In this document: piece after piece, positions 17,995 to 25,769 of the stretch
Layout of the letters: every line of letters begins with the position of its first letter
Position numbering within the stretch: the stretch's first letter is position 1
Program-made: the position numbers and the translations under genes
Notes under the pieces: model-generated
Database searches by the model: none
What the model saw: the letters and a program-made list of their open reading frames with translations, nothing else
Told to the model about the DNA's origin: nothing
Origin: Owenweeksia hongkongensis DSM 17368
Lineage (GTDB): Bacteria > Bacteroidota > Bacteroidia > Flavobacteriales > Schleiferiaceae
DNA length: 64,000 nt
Assembly (NCBI RefSeq): GCF_000236705.1
Contig: NC_016599.1
Location: 1,054,001-1,118,000, forward strand
Reading direction: 5' to 3'

Positions 17995-19407
17995 ATGGTA
18001 TTTAGCAGTCCTATTTTCCTATTTCTCTTTTTACCACTGGTTTTTGCGGTGTATTTTTTGGCGCCTAAAAAACTTCGGAATGTTGTACTTCTAGTTTTTA
18101 GCTTAATATTTTACAGCTGGGGAGAAGGCAGATTGGTAATACTACTTTTACTTTCAGCACTTACAGACTTTTATTGTGGCCGCATCATACATTATGGTTA
18201 CCGAAAGATAGGACTTACCATATCCTTGATTTTCAACCTTGCTATACTTGGCTATTTCAAATACCTCGATTTCACCTTTGATAACCTTTCTCGTATTGCT
18301 CAGTTCTTAGGGTTTGCTGAAGGGGTAATCCCTGATGTTGCCGGAGTAGCATTGCCCATTGGAATTAGTTTTTTCACTTTTCAAACTATGTCTTATACCA
18401 TAGACGTATATCGTGGAAATGTAAAAGCTGACAACAACCTACTAAACTTTGCCACTTATGTGTGCCTGTTTCCGCAACTTGTAGCTGGGCCCATTGTAAG
18501 ATATTCTGATATTAGCCATCAGCTCAATTTGCGAATTATTAGTAGTGACAAATTTGCCGATGGCTGCGAACGATTTATTATTGGCTTAGCCAAAAAGGTG
18601 CTTATCGCAAATTCATTTGCAGCCATTGCTGATGATATTTTTAAGCAAAACCTACAGGATCTTTCTACTCCTTATGCCTGGCTAGGAATTTTGGCGTATA
18701 CCTTTCAAATTTATTTTGACTTTTCTGGATATTCTGATATGGCTATTGGTCTGGGTAAAATGCTTGGTTTTGATTTTCCTGAAAACTTTAATTACCCCTA
18801 TATCTCAAAAAGCATTAGGGAATTTTGGCGCAGATGGCATATATCACTTTCCACATGGTTTAGAGATTACGTTTACATTTCATTAGGTGGAAACCGAAAA
18901 GGAAATGTGCATACTTACATTAATCTGCTTATTGTGTTTTTTGTAACGGGGCTATGGCATGGTGCCAGCTGGAACTTTGTGATTTGGGGATTATTCCATG
19001 GCTTTTTTATGATAATAGAACGAATGGGGTTTGGGAAAAGCTTATCCAAAATTCCTGTTATTTTACAAAGATTATACACTCTTGTGATAGTAATTGTAGG
19101 TTGGGTATTTTTTAGAGCCGAAACACTTTCTGAAGCTTTGACATATGTTAAAACCATGTTTATATATACTTCAGGAAATTCTGCTTTAAGTAGCTATTTA
19201 AGCTTCTTTCACATAAATCTACATACCCTCTTTGCGGTGTTTTTTGCAGTGCTTTTCTCCACACCATTTTATCCTAAAGCTGAAAAATTCTTTACTCGAA
19301 AAAAGCTCTCATGGTTTAGACCAATCGCATTACTTCTTTTGTTCATAACCACCATTATCTACTTAGGTGCGGGCACTTACAATCCATTTATCTACTTTAA
19401 ATTTTAG
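17995..19407 (+). CDS. MBOAT family O-acyltransferase (AlgI-like)
   Basis: A 470-aa polytopic membrane protein of the membrane-bound O-acyltransferase family. AlgI-type members pass acetyl groups across the inner membrane for O-acetylation of exported polysaccharides. Seen here are the opening VFSSPIFLFLFLPLVF, the conserved SIREFWRRWHISLSTWFRDY segment and the likely catalytic His322 in TGLWHGASWNF. Hydrophobic segments fill most of the length. The next gene begins directly after the stop codon, so the two are co-translated. Confidence 0.92.
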   Translation: MVFSSPIFLFLFLPLVFAVYFLAPKKLRNVVLLVFSLIFYSWGEGRLVILLLLSALTDFYCGRIIHYGYRKIGLTISLIFNLAILGYFKYLDFTFDNLSRIAQFLGFAEGVIPDVAGVALPIGISFFTFQTMSYTIDVYRGNVKADNNLLNFATYVCLFPQLVAGPIVRYSDISHQLNLRIISSDKFADGCERFIIGLAKKVLIANSFAAIADDIFKQNLQDLSTPYAWLGILAYTFQIYFDFSGYSDMAIGLGKMLGFDFPENFNYPYISKSIREFWRRWHISLSTWFRDYVYISLGGNRKGNVHTYINLLIVFFVTGLWHGASWNFVIWGLFHGFFMIIERMGFGKSLSKIPVILQRLYTLVIVIVGWVFFRAETLSEALTYVKTMFIYTSGNSALSSYLSFFHINLHTLFAVFFAVLFSTPFYPKAEKFFTRKKLSWFRPIALLLLFITTIIYLGAGTYNPFIYFKF

Positions 19408-20547
19408 ATGGAAAAAAAACTTGTCATATTAGGCTTCATTGCCATCTTAACTATTCCATTTATACTTTTCATATTTGGAATAAGGCCTGAATTTGAAAAT
19501 ACTGAAAACCGAAGACTAACCCCCAAACCACAATTTGGGTGGACTTCCAAAGAATCTAAAGGCACTTTACAAAACGCTCAAAACTTATCTGCAGAATTAG
19601 GTAAGTATTTTGAAGATTTTGACGCTTATTATAATGATCACTTTGCGTTCAAACCAATATTGTTCACAACCTACTACCAGCTACAGACTAAAGTTTTTCA
19701 TACCAACCCCATTCCTCAAAAAGTAGTTAAAGGAAATGAAGGGTGGTACTTTTTAGGGAATCTATATTCCAATGTGATAGCAGAATCAAAAGGTATTTCC
19801 AACTTTAGCCAAAAAGAACTCAGCCGCATAAAAGAAAATATGGAAAATAATGCTCGCTGGCTTAAGCAGTATAACATAGAATATTATGTAGCCGTTGCGC
19901 CAAATAAACACACTATTTATGGTCAGTTTCTTCCCATAGCACAAGGCAATTTGCAAACTAAGTTAAGCCAAGTCAAAGAGATGCTTTCCAAAACGAAAAT
20001 CAATTTTGTTGATTTATCTGAGAATTTAAAAGATCATCTTAATCAAAAATTATATGATAAAACTGGCTCTCACTGGAATGATCTTGGCGGTTATTATGGC
20101 TATACAGCCCTTATGGATAAGATAAGTACCCAATTCCCTACAGTAGAACCAATTGGCCCAAAGGACTTTACCATAGTGGACGATACAGTTAATCAAGAAG
20201 ACCTGACCAGAATGCTTGCTATAGAGACTATAGAGCATCAACCTTTCTTGAAAATGAATAACCCTTGTGCCATACAAATTGACAACAAGCTGCCTATCCC
20301 TGCAAAGCACAAAGGTCCGGCAGAAAAGTATGAGCATCGATATTCTTGTCCTGATAAGTCATTTAAGGTTCTTGTTTTTAGAGATTCATTTGCAAAAGCC
20401 CTAATACAACCAATTGCAGAAACCTTTGGGGAATCTTTATTTATTCGATTTCATGATTTTGACAAAGATTTAATACTAGAAGAAAAGCCAGACCTTGTGA
20501 TTTATGAAATTGTAGAAAGAGATATTGACGTTCTTTTGCGTCAATAA
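19408..20547 (+). CDS. AlgJ/AlgX-like SGNH acetyltransferase
   Basis: A 379-aa protein with one N-terminal membrane segment and a periplasmic SGNH-like domain. Markers of the AlgJ/AlgX group are ENRRLTPKP near the start, a YNDHFAFK segment, GNEGWYFLG, the Asp/His motif YDKTGSHWND (His222) and FRDSF with probable nucleophile Ser327. In alginate and similar systems these proteins take acetyl from the MBOAT partner and place it on the polymer. Its start abuts the MBOAT stop with no gap, which supports a paired function. Confidence 0.85.
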   Translation: MEKKLVILGFIAILTIPFILFIFGIRPEFENTENRRLTPKPQFGWTSKESKGTLQNAQNLSAELGKYFEDFDAYYNDHFAFKPILFTTYYQLQTKVFHTNPIPQKVVKGNEGWYFLGNLYSNVIAESKGISNFSQKELSRIKENMENNARWLKQYNIEYYVAVAPNKHTIYGQFLPIAQGNLQTKLSQVKEMLSKTKINFVDLSENLKDHLNQKLYDKTGSHWNDLGGYYGYTALMDKISTQFPTVEPIGPKDFTIVDDTVNQEDLTRMLAIETIEHQPFLKMNNPCAIQIDNKLPIPAKHKGPAEKYEHRYSCPDKSFKVLVFRDSFAKALIQPIAETFGESLFIRFHDFDKDLILEEKPDLVIYEIVERDIDVLLRQ

Positions 20548-20575
20548 ACCACCCAATGATAGTTTAAAGAGTCAC

Positions 20576-21358
20576 ATGAAAAAATCCCATTTGAACTACA
20601 TAATGCACATTCCCAAAACTGCAGGCATGAGCTTGCAGTATTTGGCACGAAGGCAACATAAAGCAATTGGTGCTCTAGAGTTGATTTATACTCTTGAAAA
20701 GCAGCAAAAGGGATTTGAAAACCGCCCAGAACTTCAAACCGTAATGGGACATTTCAGATATGGTATTCACAGGTTTTCAAATAGGCCAGCATATTACTTC
20801 ACCTATTTGCGAAACCCTATTGACCATGTGATTTCGCATTATCAATACACCAAAGATTTTCCGGAGAAGTTTGAGTTTTTACCAAAAGAATCACAAAGCA
20901 TTATTGACTTTGCAAAAGGCCCTTATGGTAATAATTTACAATCCCGCTTTATTTCAGGTATCACCAAGCACGACACAGATTTACAGGTAATTTTAGAAAC
21001 TGCAAAAGCCAACCTTAACCAATTTGAAGTAGTAGGAATTACCGAAGAGTTTGACCTTTCTTTACTAATGATGGCCAAAGCTCTAAACTGGAAAACGCTT
21101 TACTACACCCGCATGAATGATGGCAAGACCAAGAAAAAGGAACCTTATCCCAGCCCCGAAGTCATTCAGGAACTTGAAGAAATTTTGAAATACGACATCG
21201 AGCTTTATAAGCTCGGCCTTCAGATCTTTGAAAAACAAAGGCAAGCCAATCTTGATTTAGTGAAAAAGCTTCCACAGTTTCAGCGAATGAATAGCTATTT
21301 CCAGCAGCTCAACCCTACTTATATTAAGTTTAAAAAAGTGTTTGGGTTGGTTAAGTAG
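20576..21358 (+). CDS. Sulfotransferase family protein
   Basis: A 260-aa protein with the PAPS-binding signatures of membrane-type carbohydrate sulfotransferases: HIPKTAGMSLQYL near the N-terminus (5'-phosphosulfate loop) and FTYLRNPIDHVISHYQY (3'-phosphate site). Such enzymes move sulfate from PAPS to sugar hydroxyls. The ATG at 20576 is chosen because it places the PAPS loop about 12 residues from the start; an upstream GTG/ATG extension would overlap the previous gene. It follows the MBOAT and AlgJ-like genes, so sulfation of the same polymer is likely. The 3' end overlaps the convergent symporter gene by 8 bases. Confidence 0.8.
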   Translation: MKKSHLNYIMHIPKTAGMSLQYLARRQHKAIGALELIYTLEKQQKGFENRPELQTVMGHFRYGIHRFSNRPAYYFTYLRNPIDHVISHYQYTKDFPEKFEFLPKESQSIIDFAKGPYGNNLQSRFISGITKHDTDLQVILETAKANLNQFEVVGITEEFDLSLLMMAKALNWKTLYYTRMNDGKTKKKEPYPSPEVIQELEEILKYDIELYKLGLQIFEKQRQANLDLVKKLPQFQRMNSYFQQLNPTYIKFKKVFGLVK

Positions 21359-23057
21359 ATTTCTTAAAACCGGCAGCCAAGGTAAAAAGCAAACTAAGCA
21401 CCACTACCGCCACACAACCAATCACATTGTACCATAGGTATTCCACTTCATATTTTACAAAAAATGGAATCTCGTACACTCTACCAAAGTGAATGAGTAA
21501 AACAAAAGCTTCGGCAATAAGTGCACTATAAAACACCGCATTTCCTTTTACTTTTTTGATAAAGAAGGCTACCACAAAAATGCCTAGAATAGTCCCATAA
21601 AATAGCGAACCGAGCACATTCACCATTTCAATAAGGTTGTCAAACAAGGTTGCAGTTAGGGCAAATCCTATGGCTAGACAGCCCCACAGTACCGTCAGTA
21701 TTTTTGACATCCACACTTGGTGCTTTTCAGAAGCTTCTCTATTAAAAAGCCTACGGTAAAAATCTACGGAAGTAGTGGTTGCCAAGGCATTTAATTCACC
21801 AGCCGTAGAAGACATTGCCGCTGAGAAAATAAGGGCGATTATAAGTCCCACCACGCCTATTGGGAGGTAATCCATCACGAAAGTGAGGAACACATAATTG
21901 GTATCTTTTACTTTAAAATCAGGATTAGCTTCTAGCAATAAACTCTTCACTTCATCACGGATTTCTCCATCACGAGCCACCACTTCTCTAAACTGCTCTT
22001 TGGCCCGTGGGTCAGCATCGTTTTCCACAAAATTGTCACGCACCGTTTGAAGCTCTACAAAATGAGCATCGTACTTTGTTTCCAGGTCTTCCAGTTTCTC
22101 TTTGTACTCACTGCCACGTATGTTTTCAATGGCTGTTTTGTTAAAGAAAACTGGCGGCTGCACGTATAGATAAAACACAAAAACCAGCACTCCGGTGAAG
22201 AGGATAAAAAACTGCATCGGGATTTTGATGATCGCGTTGAACATCAAGCCCAATCGGCTTTCCTTAATATTTTTACCGGTAAGGTAACGCTGCACCTGGC
22301 TTTGGTCGGTGCCAAAATAGGAAAGCGCCAAAAACAAACCTCCCGTGAGGCCGCTCCATACCGTGTATCGTTCGTTTAGGTTAAAGTCAAAATCCAAAAC
22401 TTCTAGCCTACCTACCGAGCCTGCAAGGTTCATGGCGGAGCCCATTTCTACAAAACCTCCAATTTTATAAATCAAAATCCCAAAGGCAACACCCATCCCC
22501 AAAAGGATAACACCCATTTGCCATTTCTGAGTGAGGCTCACCGCTTTGGTTCCACCGCTTACGGTGTAGATGATCACCAATACTCCAACAAAAACGTTTG
22601 TGAAATTTAGGTTCCAACCTAAAAGCGTGGAGAGAATAATTGCTGGCGCAAAAATGGTGAGACCAGCCGCTAAGCCGCGCTGCACCAAGAAAAGAAAGGC
22701 CGCCAACAAGCGTGTTTTTATATCAAATCGGTTTTCTAAATATTCATAAGCTGTGTAAACCTTGAGCCTGTAATAGATAGGAATAATGAAGGCCGAAATG
22801 ATAATCAGGGCCAGTGGTAGACCAAAGTAAAATTGAACAAAGCGAAGGCCTTTTTCGTACCCAAGCCCAGGCGCACTAAGAAAAGTAATGGCACTAGCCT
22901 GTGTGGCCATCACCGAAAGCCCGATGGTAAACCAGCGCATCTCATTGCCTCCACGCAGGTAATCATCCACCGTTTGATTTTGGCGGGTTTTCCATACACC
23001 AAATCCCACTATGGCAAGCAGGGTACCAAAAAGCACTACCCAATCTAAAATACTCAT
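21351..23057 (-). CDS. Sodium:solute symporter (SSS family)
   Basis: A 568-aa membrane transporter with about 13-14 hydrophobic segments. SSS features include YLRGGNEMRWFTIGLSVMAT, SAPGLGYEKG, VQRGLAAGLTIF, SYFGTDQSQVQRYL and FSAAMSSTAGELNALATT. A hydrophilic insert (about residues 310-375, rich in Glu/Asp/Arg) sits between membrane segments. The ATG overlaps the stop of the 37-aa ORF (ATGA), so it is probably translated from one transcript with it and the PIG-L gene. That pairing suggests import of the product of an extracytoplasmic hydrolase; the substrate is unknown. Confidence 0.9.
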   Translation of the reverse strand: MSILDWVVLFGTLLAIVGFGVWKTRQNQTVDDYLRGGNEMRWFTIGLSVMATQASAITFLSAPGLGYEKGLRFVQFYFGLPLALIIISAFIIPIYYRLKVYTAYEYLENRFDIKTRLLAAFLFLVQRGLAAGLTIFAPAIILSTLLGWNLNFTNVFVGVLVIIYTVSGGTKAVSLTQKWQMGVILLGMGVAFGILIYKIGGFVEMGSAMNLAGSVGRLEVLDFDFNLNERYTVWSGLTGGLFLALSYFGTDQSQVQRYLTGKNIKESRLGLMFNAIIKIPMQFFILFTGVLVFVFYLYVQPPVFFNKTAIENIRGSEYKEKLEDLETKYDAHFVELQTVRDNFVENDADPRAKEQFREVVARDGEIRDEVKSLLLEANPDFKVKDTNYVFLTFVMDYLPIGVVGLIIALIFSAAMSSTAGELNALATTTSVDFYRRLFNREASEKHQVWMSKILTVLWGCLAIGFALTATLFDNLIEMVNVLGSLFYGTILGIFVVAFFIKKVKGNAVFYSALIAEAFVLLIHFGRVYEIPFFVKYEVEYLWYNVIGCVAVVVLSLLFTLAAGFKKST

Positions 23058-23167
23058 GCGCTATAATGTGAGGTGATGAAATAAAAGACAATGAGCTGTA
23101 ATACCAGAAAAATTAGTACAAAGGCATAGAGTTGTTTCCAACTTTTAAAGATTTTATTGCTGCTCAT
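23054..23167 (-). CDS. 37-aa single-span membrane protein between PIG-L and symporter genes
   Basis: An ATG at 23167 inside the last codons of the PIG-L gene opens a 37-codon frame. It overlaps that gene by 14 bases and overlaps the symporter ATG by 4 bases (ATGA). The peptide starts MSSNKIFKSWKQ, has one hydrophobic helix (about residues 14-31, YAFVLIFLVLQLIVFYFI) and ends TSHYSA. Positive residues precede the helix, so the N-terminus should stay in the cytosol. The double overlap and the helix make it a credible gene, perhaps a small transporter subunit. No homologue is known to me. Confidence 0.65.
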   Translation of the reverse strand: MSSNKIFKSWKQLYAFVLIFLVLQLIVFYFITSHYSA

Positions 23168-25616
23168 TATCGGCTTTATTTTGGTAACTCAATAAGTTGG
23201 CCAAAAGTCGATATGCTCCGGGAACTCCTGCCGGCAACTCTCTAAAAAAGGAAATTCCCGTGTACATAAATGCACCTTTACCGTAATTACCAATCAGCAA
23301 GCCACCTTCACGCATTGGCTCACCCTTATCATGCCAGCCAATTGGTGTTTCGTACTTATCATCCCATTTATTGGAAAAATACAAACCCCGTTCTTGTACC
23401 CAGTTTTCAAAGTCCTTGTCCGTAAGCTTGTTTGGAGAGTTCAGCACTGGGTTTTTAGCTCTTGTAAACTCCACCTTGGCATCTTCTTCAGTAACTCTAT
23501 CTCTGCTAATTTCGAATGGGTATGGGCCGATATCATCACTCAGTAAGTCGCGAGAAGAAGTGTTGTACTGCACAATGTAATTTCCTCCATTCTGCACATA
23601 ATTCATCAGTTTGTCTTTAGCCAAAGGCAACCACTCTTGCGTGTTATAAGCTCTAATTCCTGCAACAATACTTTTGTATTTTGAAAGATCATTCATCATG
23701 ATTTCATCTTTCGTCAGCGTTTCCACTTTATAACCCATTAACTCAATAGCTTCAGCTACTTTGTCTCCAGCTCCGGGAATGTATCCAATAAGATCTCCAT
23801 CCTTTTTTAGGTCAACTTTTATAAGATTTACCTGAGCTGGTTCAAATACCACGCGATCATCTATGTGGCTGTATTTTATTTCGGTAAGGTTAAGTGCCTC
23901 GCCTTCTCCATTTATCTGTATTCTCAGTGCGTCATTAGCGCTTTTATCTGTGGGTGAAACAGTAAGTACCACATTCTGAAAGTCTCCCCCTTCAGTATCC
24001 AACTTTATTTCTGATGGCTCCACATTCCATGATTGAGCAATTATTTGAAGACTCTTCACTTCTTTACCAAAAGTGCGAACCCCTAATACCAGTTGTTGCG
24101 GCTCATCATTCACAAAAATCATGTTCTCCAAATTTGGCGTTACCACAATTTGCGGCACTACAAACACAGGTTCAATAATTTCACCTTCCACTCTATCTGA
24201 ATGTTTGTTTAAAATTGGTAAGGTCAAATCATAAGAATGGCCATCAATATCTACCGTAAGTCTTGCCTGAGGCAAAGGCTTGTATTCGGCCTTACCTCTC
24301 AACTTTTGATCATTTATTGTAAATAAATTTTGCCCGGGATTATTCAGCCAGTAAGGCTGAGAGATCTCCTCTGCAACTTTTACATTAATCTCCTTGCTCC
24401 AATTTTCATTTGCTGATAAAGCTTCACTCAAATCCGTTTTTTGACCTTCATAGTCCAGCGATTTCAACCTTACTTCTTGAGCTGAACGATTGATTGCTTC
24501 CAAGGTCCAACTAACATCCTCTCCAGGTGTTAGGTATAAATCATCACTCAATAATTCCGCATGCCACCCCAGTGAGGCAACAATAATTTCATTGAGCTGC
24601 TTTTTGAAGTATTCCTTTTGGGAGGCATCGTTTATTTTGTCCGCTTCAGCTAAAAGCTCAAACAAAGCTGGAAGACTTGCGCTAGGGTTGGTTACATCAT
24701 AGTTTTCTAAAATACTTGCCAACTTTTTATCTCCAGTTTTAAAATCATAGCGCTCCCAGGTTTGGTTGATACCACTAAAAATATCTCCATCCGCCTTATC
24801 TCCTTCTAAGTATTGAAGATATTCTATAGTACTTCCGCGTGCCACCGAAACCCCAAATCCTTGACTCTTGTGCTGAGTTCGGCTATAAGAAGCTATTTCA
24901 TTATAAGAAGCGCCAAGCAACGCATTATAACCTCCCACATCTACAGTTACATAATTGTCATCAGTAGCTGCAATTTTATCCAGATCTTTATTCCACCAAT
25001 TGGAGGCATTCCAATAGATACGCTTTGGCTGCCAAGGCTCTACAAATTCTAATTGTTCAGGGAAGCTTTTAGGATCACCTGCAATTTTAAATGCTTCTAT
25101 TCCAAGCATTGCAGATGCGGTGTGATGTCCATGTCCTCCTCTGCTATCTGGTGGAAAGCGGGTGATAATCACATCCGGACGATAGGTGCGAATAACCCAC
25201 ACCACGTCTGAAAGTATTTCTTCTTCACCCCATTTCTCCATGGTTTCGTCAGCGGTTTTACTATAGCCAAAATCTATTGCTCTACTGAAAAATTGTTCGC
25301 CACCATCCGTTTTTCGAGCTTGCATTAGCTCTTGTGAGCGAAGAACTCCCAATTTATTTCCCAGTTCGGTACCAATTAAATTCTGGCCACCATCTCCGCG
25401 AGTAAGCGATAGGTAAGCTGTACGAACGCCTTTTCCATTGTCCAGCCACGATATCATTCTGGTATTTTCATCATCAGGATGAGCTGCCAGGTAAAGCACT
25501 CGTGTAGGGTTTTGCAGCTTTTTTAGCTCATGCAAAATTTCACCTCCAGAAAGATCTTTTTGCCCAAAGGCAAAACCAACACTAATAAGGAATATAAACA
25601 GGGAAAGCTTTTTCAT
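23154..25616 (-). CDS. PIG-L/LmbE family deacetylase, secreted, with large C-terminal part
   Basis: An 820-aa exported protein. A signal peptide (about residues 1-18, ending FAFGQ) precedes a PIG-L/LmbE domain with the zinc motif AHPDDENT and the second ligand region GHGHHTASAM. Members hydrolyse N-acetyl groups from amino sugars or related conjugates. The remaining 550 residues hold beta-sandwich-like sequence and a C-terminal segment with SIVAGIRAYNTQEWL and NGGNYIVQYNTSS, resembling a glutamine-amidotransferase/ThuA-like fold. It is the first gene of the unit with the 37-aa ORF and the symporter. Confidence 0.85.
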   Translation of the reverse strand: MKKLSLFIFLISVGFAFGQKDLSGGEILHELKKLQNPTRVLYLAAHPDDENTRMISWLDNGKGVRTAYLSLTRGDGGQNLIGTELGNKLGVLRSQELMQARKTDGGEQFFSRAIDFGYSKTADETMEKWGEEEILSDVVWVIRTYRPDVIITRFPPDSRGGHGHHTASAMLGIEAFKIAGDPKSFPEQLEFVEPWQPKRIYWNASNWWNKDLDKIAATDDNYVTVDVGGYNALLGASYNEIASYSRTQHKSQGFGVSVARGSTIEYLQYLEGDKADGDIFSGINQTWERYDFKTGDKKLASILENYDVTNPSASLPALFELLAEADKINDASQKEYFKKQLNEIIVASLGWHAELLSDDLYLTPGEDVSWTLEAINRSAQEVRLKSLDYEGQKTDLSEALSANENWSKEINVKVAEEISQPYWLNNPGQNLFTINDQKLRGKAEYKPLPQARLTVDIDGHSYDLTLPILNKHSDRVEGEIIEPVFVVPQIVVTPNLENMIFVNDEPQQLVLGVRTFGKEVKSLQIIAQSWNVEPSEIKLDTEGGDFQNVVLTVSPTDKSANDALRIQINGEGEALNLTEIKYSHIDDRVVFEPAQVNLIKVDLKKDGDLIGYIPGAGDKVAEAIELMGYKVETLTKDEIMMNDLSKYKSIVAGIRAYNTQEWLPLAKDKLMNYVQNGGNYIVQYNTSSRDLLSDDIGPYPFEISRDRVTEEDAKVEFTRAKNPVLNSPNKLTDKDFENWVQERGLYFSNKWDDKYETPIGWHDKGEPMREGGLLIGNYGKGAFMYTGISFFRELPAGVPGAYRLLANLLSYQNKADNEQQ

Positions 25617-25633
25617 AAAAATAATTTGAACGC

Positions 25634-25662
25634 CAAAAATAGTAATCCCGCGAAGGTCACAA
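25634..25662 (-). promoter_or_regulatory. Promoter of the PIG-L/symporter unit
   Basis: On the minus strand, TTG (25662-25660), 18 bases and then TATTTTTG (25641-25634) match the Bacteroidota -33/-7 pattern with good spacing. The -7 element is 18 bases before the ATG at 25616. Confidence 0.6.
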
Positions 25663-25714
25663 AAAGATCAAAAGCGCTCACATAGACTTTTCCTATGAGA
25701 AGAAACTTAATGGA

Positions 25715-25748
25715 TTGACAATTTTTTGATAATGTATCATTAAATTTA
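25715..25748 (+). promoter_or_regulatory. Possible promoter of the subtilase gene
   Basis: TTG (25715-25717) is followed after 23 bases by TAAATTTA (25741-25748), one mismatch from TAnnTTTG, 22 bases before the ATG. Confidence 0.35.
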
Positions 25749-25769
25749 GCCCTTTCTAAATCCCTAAAT

